51,040 nt of DNA from an uncultured Eubacterium sp. (GCA_945920185.1 CAMEJP010000007.1:1-51040), one strand, 5' to 3'. Shown: positions 1 to 7,389, counted from the stretch's first letter. A program made the numbers and translations. The notes: generated by a model not told the origin, from the sequence alone.

Positions 1-55
1 CGAACACTTCCCGATTGCGGACGTACTCTCTTGTAACGTTATCGATTTTTCCCAT
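1..55 (-). CDS. Partial CDS, N-terminus of a possible Rpn-family nuclease/transposase
   Basis: Only the first 18 codons are inside the window. They begin at an ATG (complement of 53-55) preceded by a very strong AAGGAGG ribosome binding site. The visible peptide starts MGKIDNVTREYVRNREVF, which resembles the N-terminus of Rpn (PD-(D/E)XK) recombination-promoting nuclease/putative transposase proteins common in Lachnospiraceae. The similarity is recalled from family knowledge and rests on few residues, so the family call is tentative while the gene start itself is convincing. Confidence 0.45.
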   Translation of the reverse strand, partial: MGKIDNVTREYVRNREVF

Positions 56-121
56 TTCTTCCTCCTTATTATGCGGTAAATTTAGCATTATGTCAAGCAA
101 AAGTTCAAAATATACTTTTGT

Positions 122-153
122 TTTCACCTATATAACGCTCTAAAAGGAAAAAA
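122..153. repeat. 32-nt direct repeat, copy 1
   Basis: Starts tttcacctatataacgctct and runs into aaaaggaaaaaa. An identical copy lies at 4637-4668 in the same orientation. Both copies sit at the left edge of a region with a terminator of the same stem type (AACTGTCCGC.../...GGGCAGTTTTTT). The repeats bracket the four genes between 213 and 4437. Confidence 0.85.
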
Positions 154-176
154 CTGCCCGACAGGCGGACAGTTCA
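148..176 (-). terminator. Rho-independent terminator after the nucleotidyltransferase gene
   Basis: Read on the minus strand the stem AACTG-t-CCG pairs with CGG-g-CAGTT around a short loop and is followed by six T. It lies about 37 nt after the stop codon at 213 and overlaps the end of direct repeat copy 1. Confidence 0.75.
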
Positions 177-212
177 TTAAAATCAGTGTAATATTTATCT
201 ATATATGAAGCA

Positions 213-950
213 TTAACACGCAAAAAATTTTCTTGCTTCTTCAAGGCTTTCTATATTTCCTATGTCGTGTCTTTTGCCCGGCATAATGTACGAATACACA
301 TCACATTTACCGCACAACCATGCAATAAACGAACCCGGAGCATCCACGTTACAGGATGGGTCTTTTATACCATCCATAACTTTAACAAGGTCGCTTCGTA
401 AATATATATAAAACGGAGGCACAGCCCAATGACTGGCAGGATTCTGCGGCTTTTCAATCATGGAAATCACCCGTTCGTTATCATCTACCGTAGCCACACC
501 CGTACGGCGAAGCTTCTCTACACTACTCTCATAATATCTCATAACGCAGGTAGCCTGCTTTGAATAAAAGAATTTTATAAATTCATTCAAAGAAAAATCC
601 AATATATTGTCGCCTGCGATAACCATAGTATCATCATCAATATTGCATTGTTCTATGGCAAAAGCGATATCTCTTACCGCCCCAAGGCGATTGTCATTAT
701 CCGTAGAGCCGTCATCGATAACAGTTACCTTATCCGCATATTTAAGAGAAGTCTTCCATTCTGAGAAATGCTGAACAAATCTATGATTGCTGACTAATAT
801 ATATTCATCTATCAGCCCCGTATCTTCCAAATCATCTAAGAGCCAATTAAGAATAGGTCTTCCACCTACATCAAGCAAAGGCTTTGGAAAATTCTCCGTC
901 AAAGGATACAGGCGGGTTGCATATCCTGCAGCTAATACTATACATTTCAT
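213..950 (-). CDS. Sugar-1-phosphate nucleotidyltransferase family protein
   Basis: A 245-residue NTP_transferase enzyme, predicted to join a nucleotide to a sugar 1-phosphate and make an NDP-sugar in the cytoplasm. The N-terminus carries the nucleotide-binding signature LAAGYATRLYPLT followed by the FPKPLLDV segment with its conserved lysine. An Asp (AGDN, about residue 110) is in the place of the metal-binding aspartate. It is short for an RmlA-type enzyme (about 290 aa) and has no hexapeptide tail. Its ATG overlaps the stop of the upstream GHMP kinase by four bases (ATGA), so the two are almost certainly translationally coupled and probably consecutive in one pathway: sugar to sugar-1-P to NDP-sugar. 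The sugar and nucleotide cannot be told from sequence alone; a LicC-like cytidylyltransferase is a less likely alternative. Confidence 0.85.
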   Translation of the reverse strand: MKCIVLAAGYATRLYPLTENFPKPLLDVGGRPILNWLLDDLEDTGLIDEYILVSNHRFVQHFSEWKTSLKYADKVTVIDDGSTDNDNRLGAVRDIAFAIEQCNIDDDTMVIAGDNILDFSLNEFIKFFYSKQATCVMRYYESSVEKLRRTGVATVDDNERVISMIEKPQNPASHWAVPPFYIYLRSDLVKVMDGIKDPSCNVDAPGSFIAWLCGKCDVYSYIMPGKRHDIGNIESLEEARKFFAC

Positions 951-2068
951 AACTCTACTCCTTCCGCCGTCTTACAAAAATGAATAGAAAATTTGTCCTT
1001 AAGATTAGGAAAACGCTTCAGATATGCCTCTGTTACAGAAGATACAATTGCTTCTTTTTTTTCAGGATTAACCAATGCCATAGAGCAACCGTTAAATCCG
1101 GCACCCGAAAATCTTCCGCCATAAATTCCATCTGTAGACTCCATAATATCCTGAAGAACCTTAAGCTCATCCGAACCTGTCTGATACAGATTTATTGAAC
1201 TTCTGCCCGACTCAAACATAAGCTTTCCAAACTTTCTTATATCACCATTCCTCCATGCCTCTACTCCTTTCTTAACGCGTTGCTTTTCATCATAAAAATG
1301 TCTCGCACGGAGTTCCCAATTTGCCGGAAGTTTGTCCTTGTACTCACTATATATGCCATATGGCACATCACGAAGATATGTGTCTTCATATCTGCCATAT
1401 TCCATGCCCGCAAATGCTTTCAAAGCATACGCTGCAGACTTACACTCATCCACACGCATATTGTATGCTGAACCGGCAAGTTTGCGCTCTAATCCGGAAA
1501 ATATAATCATAATTTCAAACTCCGGCATATTAGGATTCATAGGTATATTTTCACAGGAATCATCCCTTGTGTCTAAAAACAGCAGTTTATCTTTCTTGCA
1601 ATAGACTTCACAGCTCTGGTCAAGTTTGCCCACATTAACACCTATGTAGTTCCTCTCTTCCCAGATAGCAAGTTTAATCATTTCCTGACTTGTAATATGT
1701 ATATCATTAACCTGACAAAGAGCATTAAGATATGTAAGTATAACCGATGCGGAAGATGATAAACCGCCAATCGGCAAAGTTCCCTCCAGAACGCCCTTTA
1801 TGCCGTATTTCAAATCAAATTTTCGTGACAAAGTCAATGCCGCACCCTGTGCAAAATCTCCCCAGTTATATTGCCTTTCCGGCTCGTCTGCTATATTAAA
1901 TGAAATATGTCCGGGAAAATTCCTGCTGTCAAGTTCTACCGAACCATCCTCTGTAGCTTCAAACTGTAATGTAACGCCTCTGTCTATGGCAAAGCCTGTC
2001 ACAATTCCCAACTGATGGTCAACATGTGCCCCTAAAGGGCAAACTCTGTATGGTGTAAATATAGTCAT
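947..2068 (-). CDS. GHMP-family sugar kinase, galactokinase-like
   Basis: A 373-residue GHMP kinase, predicted to phosphorylate the anomeric carbon of a hexose using ATP. The N-terminus has the galactokinase-type substrate motif (PYRVCPLGAHVDHQ, where galactokinases have GEHTDYN). The ATP-binding motif is GGLSSSASV near residue 100, and the GHMP C-terminal motif is GRFSGAGFNG near residue 320. The altered first motif suggests a sugar other than plain galactose, or a diverged galactokinase. No GalT or GalE is adjacent; instead a nucleotidyltransferase follows with a 4-base overlap. I infer a kinase plus pyrophosphorylase salvage route feeding NDP-sugar to the neighbouring polysaccharide genes. 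A promoter lies at 2149-2176. Confidence 0.85.
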   Translation of the reverse strand: MTIFTPYRVCPLGAHVDHQLGIVTGFAIDRGVTLQFEATEDGSVELDSRNFPGHISFNIADEPERQYNWGDFAQGAALTLSRKFDLKYGIKGVLEGTLPIGGLSSSASVILTYLNALCQVNDIHITSQEMIKLAIWEERNYIGVNVGKLDQSCEVYCKKDKLLFLDTRDDSCENIPMNPNMPEFEIMIIFSGLERKLAGSAYNMRVDECKSAAYALKAFAGMEYGRYEDTYLRDVPYGIYSEYKDKLPANWELRARHFYDEKQRVKKGVEAWRNGDIRKFGKLMFESGRSSINLYQTGSDELKVLQDIMESTDGIYGGRFSGAGFNGCSMALVNPEKKEAIVSSVTEAYLKRFPNLKDKFSIHFCKTAEGVEL

Positions 2069-2148
2069 CTTAATTCTTTCTCCTATGCACCTGTTTTAAA
2101 AGAACTTCTCTTATAAAGTAATCTTCAAAAGAAATGTTATGTGTTTTT

Positions 2149-2176
2149 ATTATACCACATTTGCGGGTTCTGTAAA
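2149..2176 (-). promoter_or_regulatory. Sigma-70-type promoter for the GHMP kinase operon
   Basis: On the minus strand TTTACA (2171-2176), a 16-nt spacer and TATAAT (2149-2154). It is about 80 nt upstream of the kinase start and downstream of the BCCT gene terminator, so the two-gene unit is likely transcribed on its own. Confidence 0.65.
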
Positions 2177-2224
2177 GAATATAAGTTTCCGCACGCTTAC
2201 TTCTCACCGAAAATATTGAGTATT

Positions 2225-2260
2225 AAAAAAGTCCTCTGCCTTACGGCAAAAGACTTTTCT
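2225..2260 (-). terminator. Rho-independent terminator after the BCCT transporter gene
   Basis: Minus-strand AAAAGTC...TGCC-GTAA-GGCA...GACTTTTTT hairpin with a T-run, directly after the transporter stop codon at 2269. It separates the transporter from the kinase/nucleotidyltransferase unit. Confidence 0.7.
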
Positions 2261-2268
2261 CTAAATAA

Positions 2269-3777
2269 CTATGTCTTTTTCTTATTTTCTTTCCTAAGCT
2301 CCTTAATCAAGGCAGGACACATTGCTATCATAATAAATAAAAACGGCAACGACGCAGCAATAGAAATAGTCTGGAGCGGTTTTAAACTGCCTGCCGACAA
2401 TAGTAAATAAGCAATCGCAGCTTCAATAATTCCCCAAACAATCTTTTTATACTTAGGTGGTTCCATATCTCCATTTGATGTCATCATACTTAAAGAATAT
2501 GTAGCGGAATCTGCAGATGTAACAAAAAATATTGCTAACAGAGCAATTACCAAAACAGAAAGTAATCTGCTTAAAGGATATTTTTCAAACACAATAAATA
2601 CCGCTGTTTCCGGAGAAGCTATCATATTTGCCAATTCCGTCAAGCTCCAGTTTCCGGATGCATCAAGTGCAAGCGTTCCAAATACCGAAAGCCAAAGAAT
2701 AGTAAATACAGTCGGTGCAATGACCGCGCCGATAATAAATTCTCTAATTGTGCGTCCTTTAGAAATTCTAGCTATAAACATACCAACAAAAGGACACCAT
2801 GCAATAAACCATGCATAATAAAACACTCTCCAGTTCATAATCCACGTGTTATCACCAAATGCATTTATCATACTTACATCGCCAAAAAAATTTTGAATAT
2901 GCTGACCTGTACTGCTTACTAAAGTATTCAATATTGGAATACTTGGTCCAACAATAAATGCCAGTGCAAGGAGTATTAACGCAATCCAAGTGTTCACAGA
3001 AGATAAAATTTTTATACCTTTGTCAACACCACTTATAGCACTCGCAATAAACACGCATGTAATGATTACAATAATAATTAACCAAGTCTGATTATTGTTT
3101 GGAACATCTCCCAGATAGTTAAGTCCACCACATATCTGCGAAACGCCTAATCCCAAAGAAGTTGCCACTCCGGCAAATGTCACAACAACAGAGAAAATAT
3201 CTATTACTTTACCAAACCATCCCCTTGTTGCTTTCTCTCCAATTAATGGTTCTAAAAGATTACTAATTAATGCGCTCTTTCCTTTTCTAAATTGAAAATA
3301 TGCTAAACCTAAACCTACAATGGCAAAACATGCAAATTGAGTAATTCCCCAATGCAAAAAGCATGTTCTAATTGAAAACTCTGCTGCTTCAACTGTTCCT
3401 GCATTAATCCCCTCCGGTGGTGCCACATAATGTGATAATGGTTCTGCAATACTCCAGAATACCAATCCTATGCCTGTCGCACCACAGAACAGCATGGCAA
3501 ACCAGCTAAAATTACTGTATTCTGGTTTGTCAGTGTCTTTACCCAACTTAATATTTCCCCATTTACTCATTGCAATGAATGCAAGAAAAATTATGAAACC
3601 AAATACACTCAAAACATATAGCCATCCAAAGTTGTTACTTACACTTGACATAATTGTTCCTGAAACAGCAGCTAACGTGTCATTGCAAACAAAACCATAT
3701 ATAATAACAAACAAAGCAATTGCCACTGATATAATAAAAACAGCTTGCTTCTTAAATAAATTCTTTACTTTAAACAA
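2269..3777 (-). CDS. BCCT-family betaine/carnitine/choline transporter
   Basis: A 502-residue polytopic membrane protein with about twelve hydrophobic segments, the usual BCCT length. The family fingerprint is clear: GIGLVFWSIAEPLSHY early in the protein and a Trp-rich segment (NWRVFYYAWFIAWCPFVGMF) near residue 320, the betaine-binding/signature helix of BetP/OpuD/CaiT proteins. The predicted role is sodium- or proton-driven uptake of a quaternary ammonium compound. The start is TTG with AAAGGA eight bases before it. It follows the integrase-arm/NeuD fusion gene by 15 bp and probably shares the promoter at 4516-4544. The placement among polysaccharide genes is odd. There is no long osmoregulatory C-terminal tail. 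Confidence 0.9.
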   Translation of the reverse strand: MFKVKNLFKKQAVFIISVAIALFVIIYGFVCNDTLAAVSGTIMSSVSNNFGWLYVLSVFGFIIFLAFIAMSKWGNIKLGKDTDKPEYSNFSWFAMLFCGATGIGLVFWSIAEPLSHYVAPPEGINAGTVEAAEFSIRTCFLHWGITQFACFAIVGLGLAYFQFRKGKSALISNLLEPLIGEKATRGWFGKVIDIFSVVVTFAGVATSLGLGVSQICGGLNYLGDVPNNNQTWLIIIVIITCVFIASAISGVDKGIKILSSVNTWIALILLALAFIVGPSIPILNTLVSSTGQHIQNFFGDVSMINAFGDNTWIMNWRVFYYAWFIAWCPFVGMFIARISKGRTIREFIIGAVIAPTVFTILWLSVFGTLALDASGNWSLTELANMIASPETAVFIVFEKYPLSRLLSVLVIALLAIFFVTSADSATYSLSMMTSNGDMEPPKYKKIVWGIIEAAIAYLLLSAGSLKPLQTISIAASLPFLFIMIAMCPALIKELRKENKKKT

Positions 3778-3792
3778 AATATCAATCCTTTC

Positions 3793-4437
3793 TTACTGAG
3801 ATACGATATTGTACTCTTCTTTATAATGAATGATTTTATCAAAATCAAAATATCCCCAATCGGGAATAACTGTTTTTCTCGGAACCGTAGAACCGCTTGT
3901 TATGATACATCCTTTTCCGATTTTTACGCCTGTGGAAATCGTTGCTCTCGCACAGACAACAGTTCCGCTTCCTATATCTGTACCATCAGGAACAAACGCG
4001 GTCGGGTGAATCAATGTAGGAATAATAAAGCCCATGTCGCCGACTTTTTCCGTCCACTTTCGGCGCGTATCCTCATCCCCGACTGCCACGATTGCAACAG
4101 GATATTCGCTCAAAAAATCTTCTGCCTCACTCCATTTGCCAAGGACATCTTTTTTGGATATATCATCATCCAGAAAATTAATTTTAGAAAAAACTTTTAT
4201 GCTTTTAGCTATTTCATACACATCTATTCCATGGCTTCCTGCGCCAAGTATTAATAAATTGAGTTCTTTAGGATGAGACATACGTTGAAGCTGATAGTCT
4301 CTCTTTTCTTTCGCTTCCTCATATGTTCTTCCGTAACAACAGCCATAATTAATTTTTCCTGATTCACTTCGACTTTTTATATATCGTGCTTCATATCTTC
4401 CGTCAGCACGCAATCGTATATTATCTCCTTTCTTCAT
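3793..4437 (-). CDS. Integrase-arm-like DNA-binding domain fused to a NeuD/PglD-type acyltransferase
   Basis: A 214-residue chimera. Residues 1-52 (MKKGDNIRLRADGRYEARYI..., then YGCCYGRTYEEAKEKR) look like the N-terminal arm-type DNA-binding domain of tyrosine recombinases from Firmicutes mobile elements. From residue 57 the protein is NeuD/PglD-like: a small Rossmann domain (NLLILGAGSHGIDVYEIAK) followed by left-handed beta-helix hexapeptides (IGSGTVV, VKIGKGCIITSGSTV). The acyltransferase part is short (about 160 instead of 200-210 aa). The catalytic His of the usual DHDCxIG segment is not visible, so activity is doubtful. Transcription probably starts at the strong promoter 4516-4544, and the BCCT gene follows by 15 bp. 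It could be a repurposed regulator rather than an enzyme. Confidence 0.7.
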   Translation of the reverse strand: MKKGDNIRLRADGRYEARYIKSRSESGKINYGCCYGRTYEEAKEKRDYQLQRMSHPKELNLLILGAGSHGIDVYEIAKSIKVFSKINFLDDDISKKDVLGKWSEAEDFLSEYPVAIVAVGDEDTRRKWTEKVGDMGFIIPTLIHPTAFVPDGTDIGSGTVVCARATISTGVKIGKGCIITSGSTVPRKTVIPDWGYFDFDKIIHYKEEYNIVSQ

Positions 4438-4473
4438 CTACGAACACTTTCCTCCAATCTTACACGTGTTTTA

Positions 4474-4491
4474 AATGGTCAATAATGGTCA
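4474..4491. repeat. Tandem AATGGTCA half-sites, 10 bp apart
   Basis: The 8-mer aatggtca occurs at 4474-4481 and again at 4484-4491, exactly one helical turn apart. They lie downstream of the -10 box at 4516-4521, in the 5' untranslated region of the fusion gene. The same TGACCA half-site recurs in the palindrome at 4572-4590. A perfect palindrome ACACGTGT lies next to them at 4462-4469. The pattern resembles operator sites. Confidence 0.55.
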
Positions 4492-4515
4492 TTTCATTCT
4501 TTGTCTTTCAACGCA

Positions 4516-4544
4516 ATTATACATTTTTTTAGTAAATACGTCAA
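4516..4544 (-). promoter_or_regulatory. Strong sigma-70-type promoter for the NeuD-fusion/BCCT unit
   Basis: Minus strand TTGACG (4539-4544), 17-nt spacer, TATAAT (4516-4521). The predicted start of transcription is about 70 nt before the ATG at 4437. Operator-like TGACCA sites lie on both sides of it. Confidence 0.75.
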
Positions 4545-4571
4545 GAAATCATAAGTCAAAGCAAGCAAAAT

Positions 4572-4590
4572 GACCACTATATAAGTGGTC
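4572..4590. promoter_or_regulatory. Operator-like palindrome GACCACT-N5-AGTGGTC
   Basis: A perfect 7-bp inverted repeat around ATATA, about 28 bp upstream of the -35 box at 4539-4544. It shares the core TGACCA/TGGTCA with the tandem half-sites at 4474-4491. The rest of the 385-base gene-free stretch 4438-4822 holds the promoter, direct repeat copy 2 and the terminator at 4733-4798, and shows no convincing reading frame. Confidence 0.5.
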
Positions 4591-4636
4591 TCAAACAATT
4601 ATATAACATATTTTTATACCTTTACTCCTCCGTTGC

Positions 4637-4668
4637 TTTCACCTATATAACGCTCTAAAAGGAAAAAA
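4637..4668. repeat. 32-nt direct repeat, copy 2
   Basis: Exact match to 122-153, same orientation. The sequence beyond the repeat differs on both sides, so the shared block is sharply bounded. Confidence 0.85.
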
Positions 4669-4732
4669 GGGGACATTTTTTTGAAAAATTTTCAGAAAAT
4701 CTTACATTTGCCGTGAGTTTTGTCTGAATAGC

Positions 4733-4798
4733 AAAAAACTGCCCGCTTTTGACATGCTCCCTTGTCGAACAGGCAGAGCATATAAAAAGCGGACAGTT
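4733..4798 (-). terminator. Terminator of the polysaccharide operon, with a branched loop
   Basis: Minus strand AACTGTCCGCTTTT (4785-4798) pairs with AAAAGCGGGCAGTT (4737-4750) through a 14-bp stem with one G-T pair, followed by a T-run. The loop itself contains a second hairpin (ATGCTC/GAGCAT, 4754-4781). The outer stem is nearly the same as that of the terminator at 148-176. It lies 25 nt after the acetyltransferase stop codon. Confidence 0.8.
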
Positions 4799-4822
4799 CT
4801 GATATTTTAATTCGGATAAAGT

Positions 4823-5377
4823 TTAGTTTTCATCGTTCCAAAATCTTACAGTGCTTTGTCTTTTTTGCACTACTATTGAATTGCTTTCATAATTTCCCTT
4901 AATAATGGTGCCTGCGCCAAACACACAATGGTCGCCTATTACCGTACCCTTCAAAATGATGCAGCCGGCTCCGAACCAACAGCCCTCTCCGATAATAATT
5001 TTGTCGCTGGTAAAATTATCTTTTTCAATAATAGTATGTGCATTTTCCATATTGTGATCATGGTCAAACAACATCGAACCCGGTCCGAATTTACAATTGT
5101 TTCCGATGGTTATATTTGAATGACACGTTATTACACAGTTTGCATTAAAGAACACATTATCTCCCAACTGCAAGTTTCCACCGTTTCTTACAGTTATCTG
5201 CGTATTTCTTCTAAGCCCTATCTTATATCCAAATTTAACCGTAGCATCTTTCGAAAAATCAAAAACGCACAATGGGAAAATTAAGTTAGCCTTTGTAAAT
5301 GTGAATTTGTGAGTATGAAATATTTTAATACAATAAAACCTAATCAATGCTTTCAAAGCGTACCAATATTTATACAT
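4823..5377 (-). CDS. Hexapeptide-repeat acyltransferase (WbbJ/maltose-acetyltransferase type)
   Basis: A 184-residue left-handed beta-helix protein. Hexapeptide turns run from about residue 60 (GGNLQLGDN, ITIGNNCKFGPG) to 165 (VIGDHCVFGAGTIIKG). The segment FDHDHN near residue 110 supplies the catalytic histidine typical of sugar O-acetyltransferases in LbH_MAT-like families. It would O-acetylate a sugar of the surface polysaccharide using acetyl-CoA. It is the last gene before the strong terminator at 4733-4798. The gap to the preceding DUF1919 gene (108 bp) is the largest in the operon and coincides with the alternative frame opened by slippage in the G10 tract. Confidence 0.88.
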   Translation of the reverse strand: MYKYWYALKALIRFYCIKIFHTHKFTFTKANLIFPLCVFDFSKDATVKFGYKIGLRRNTQITVRNGGNLQLGDNVFFNANCVITCHSNITIGNNCKFGPGSMLFDHDHNMENAHTIIEKDNFTSDKIIIGEGCWFGAGCIILKGTVIGDHCVFGAGTIIKGNYESNSIVVQKRQSTVRFWNDEN

Positions 5378-5485
5378 TTGTAACGGTTCCCCCTATTCTC
5401 AATAAGCTTTTATGTTTGCTCATTTTTTTCATAATGAGAACCGGAATAACCAAATTACCTATAATAAATACATCAATACGTCTTA

Positions 5486-6166
5486 TTAACAGTGCGAGGT
5501 AACCCCCCCCCCGTTAATAAATTCTAATAATTCTAAATTTTTATCAAAGTATGTCGTGTCATCTGTAACTTCATTACCGTTAGTATATCTCTTTATCGGA
5601 ATACCACATTTTATATCTTTATCAGGATTTGCCAAAAACACAACCTTCTTTTTAAACGGCAGATTATCAAATGCCTCCAAATGCTCTCTGCTGCAGCGAT
5701 TCATCTCAGAAAATTTTACTATCAGATTGTCATAATTGATACGTTCAAGACGACGCATCCACTTTTCATACGCTTCCTCTTTGGTTGCATAATGAAGAAA
5801 CATAACCTCAATACTTCCGTTCAATAAACCTATCGGAATATTTTCCTGACCCTTCCTCTTTAAATCATCAGCATATTTAGACTCGGAGCAGTCAATAAAT
5901 TGCAGCTGTGAGTTAAGATTATGCTCCAATTCAGACAAAAACTTAATGTACTCGTCTGCATAAAAGTATAAGCCAACCGTAGGAGAGGTATATGATAATC
6001 CAAAATGACGGTAAACATGACCGCCCCAGCAATTGTTTGAAATAATACTGAAATCAGTATTATTAAGCTTTCCGCGTCTGTAATTTGCCAATAATTTGTT
6101 GCTTGAACACTCATAAATCCACGCAATTTTGTCGGATGTAAAGCGTCTAATCATGGTTTTTTGCAT
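5486..6166 (-). CDS. DUF1919-family exopolysaccharide biosynthesis protein
   Basis: A 226-residue soluble protein. The segment FSIISNNCWGGHVYRHFGL with GLYFYADEYIKFLSEL after it is the pattern I associate with DUF1919, proteins found in capsule clusters; its chemistry is unknown. The ATG is preceded by AAGGAG at six bases. The last codons pass through a run of ten G (5503-5512), giving the C-terminus NGGGVTSHC. One extra G would open a frame of about 45 codons that runs to, and overlaps, the ATG of the next gene; one fewer G gives a 9-residue alternative tail. The 3' end may therefore be phase-variable or a mutated version of a longer gene. Confidence 0.8.
   Translation of the reverse strand: MQKTMIRRFTSDKIAWIYECSSNKLLANYRRGKLNNTDFSIISNNCWGGHVYRHFGLSYTSPTVGLYFYADEYIKFLSELEHNLNSQLQFIDCSESKYADDLKRKGQENIPIGLLNGSIEVMFLHYATKEEAYEKWMRRLERINYDNLIVKFSEMNRCSREHLEAFDNLPFKKKVVFLANPDKDIKCGIPIKRYTNGNEVTDDTTYFDKNLELLEFINGGGVTSHC
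5503..5512. repeat. Homopolymer tract C10 (G10 in the coding strand)
   Basis: Ten consecutive C on the plus strand, inside the final codons of the DUF1919 gene. Long G/C runs are rare in AT-rich DNA and are classic slippage (phase variation) sites in surface-structure genes. Confidence 0.9.
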
Positions 6167-6213
6167 ATCAAACTCCTTTAGATTTTGATTAGTTACTCAA
6201 AGTCAACCGTTTG

Positions 6214-7389
6214 CTATTTTTCCTTCATGTAATCCAGCATAAACAACAGTCCGCACACTGTATACGATATAGCCGAAGCAATCGCCGCACCGTTATGTGT
6301 GTATATCGGGATTAAGAAATAATTCGCCACTATGTTAAATACACCCGAGCATGCCAGAAACAAAACAGCCTTTTTCTGTTTGCCGTCAGCAATATAAATA
6401 GGGTGTAGTATTTTAAAGAAAATCATAGAGATACTGCCGATAAAGAGTATCAATGTAGTTGCGTATGACGGAACATAATCCGCACCATACAACAGCTTTA
6501 TTGCAAATTTTCCAAATACCGCAAAACCTATAACAATAATACCGGCTACAATAAAAGATACCCTGATTGCATTCAGAGCCGTCTTCTTTGAAAAATCCTT
6601 TTCAGTAGAATCACCGAAAATCACTTCCTTAAACGCATCCGGAATCAGTAAAAACATATTCGAGAAATTCACGGCAACACTATATAAGCCCAAATTATAT
6701 TTGCCTGCCATATTCCGCAACATCAATGTGTCAACCTTATAATTGATTGAGATAAGCAAAACTGCAACCGTAGTGATAAGCGCAGTCGAATAAATATTTT
6801 TTATCTCAGACTTTAACATCGGCTGCTTAAAGCTAAACAGCTTATACTCTTTTATAAATGCGGAAATATTTATTAACTCATTAATTCCGTAGCAGATGAG
6901 AACATTTGTCAAAGAAAAGCTGTCGATTACAAAAAGAAACGCCAATAACAGCAGATAGACTATATTTGAAACAGTAACTATGGCATTTCTTTTTACACTG
7001 TCCTTAATTACCGCAAGCATCGTAAAATTCGCATTTGCAATGGACAATGCCGTCAATATAACTATCGCGTAACCGTTATCAGCGTTTACAAACTGAACTA
7101 TAATCAGTCCTGCAATCAAAACCGTTATACTATGTGCCAAAGTAAGAATGACAAAAGTAGAATCAATCTTTTCTCCCATTTTCTTTTTAAATGTGGAATA
7201 AGTCTGACCCAGGCTAAAACATAATATGATATACAAAAGTTCAACAAGATTGATTATATATGTGTATTCGCCTTTAAGTTCTACTCCTAAGCCACGGTTG
7301 ATGAAAATGGATACAAGCAAAGAAATACTTACTACAAGTATTTTACTGATAATCGCAAACCAATATCTTTTCTCTAATTTAAACAACAT
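6214..7389 (-). CDS. Polysaccharide flippase, Wzx/MATE-like (oligosaccharide transporter family)
   Basis: A 391-residue integral membrane protein with about twelve hydrophobic segments, starting MLFKLEKRYWFAIISK and containing the INRGLGVELKGEY segment typical of polysaccharide-biosynthesis (RfbX/Wzx) transporters. It is predicted to flip undecaprenyl-linked repeat units to the outer face of the membrane, handing them to the polymerase encoded immediately upstream. It is somewhat short for the family (usually 410-480 aa) but both ends look intact. A ribosome binding site GGAG lies before the ATG. The gaps to the neighbouring genes are 13 and 47 bp, in one operon. Confidence 0.88.
   Translation of the reverse strand: MLFKLEKRYWFAIISKILVVSISLLVSIFINRGLGVELKGEYTYIINLVELLYIILCFSLGQTYSTFKKKMGEKIDSTFVILTLAHSITVLIAGLIIVQFVNADNGYAIVILTALSIANANFTMLAVIKDSVKRNAIVTVSNIVYLLLLAFLFVIDSFSLTNVLICYGINELINISAFIKEYKLFSFKQPMLKSEIKNIYSTALITTVAVLLISINYKVDTLMLRNMAGKYNLGLYSVAVNFSNMFLLIPDAFKEVIFGDSTEKDFSKKTALNAIRVSFIVAGIIVIGFAVFGKFAIKLLYGADYVPSYATTLILFIGSISMIFFKILHPIYIADGKQKKAVLFLACSGVFNIVANYFLIPIYTHNGAAIASAISYTVCGLLFMLDYMKEK

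Noticed and set aside
787-2015. Several plus-strand open frames opposite the nucleotidyltransferase and GHMP kinase genes
   Set aside because: They are antisense shadows of well-supported genes, without ribosome binding sites or family similarity.
5860-6126. Second minus-strand frame of 88 residues within the DUF1919 gene
   Set aside because: It overlaps a recognised gene in another frame and shows no ribosome binding site.
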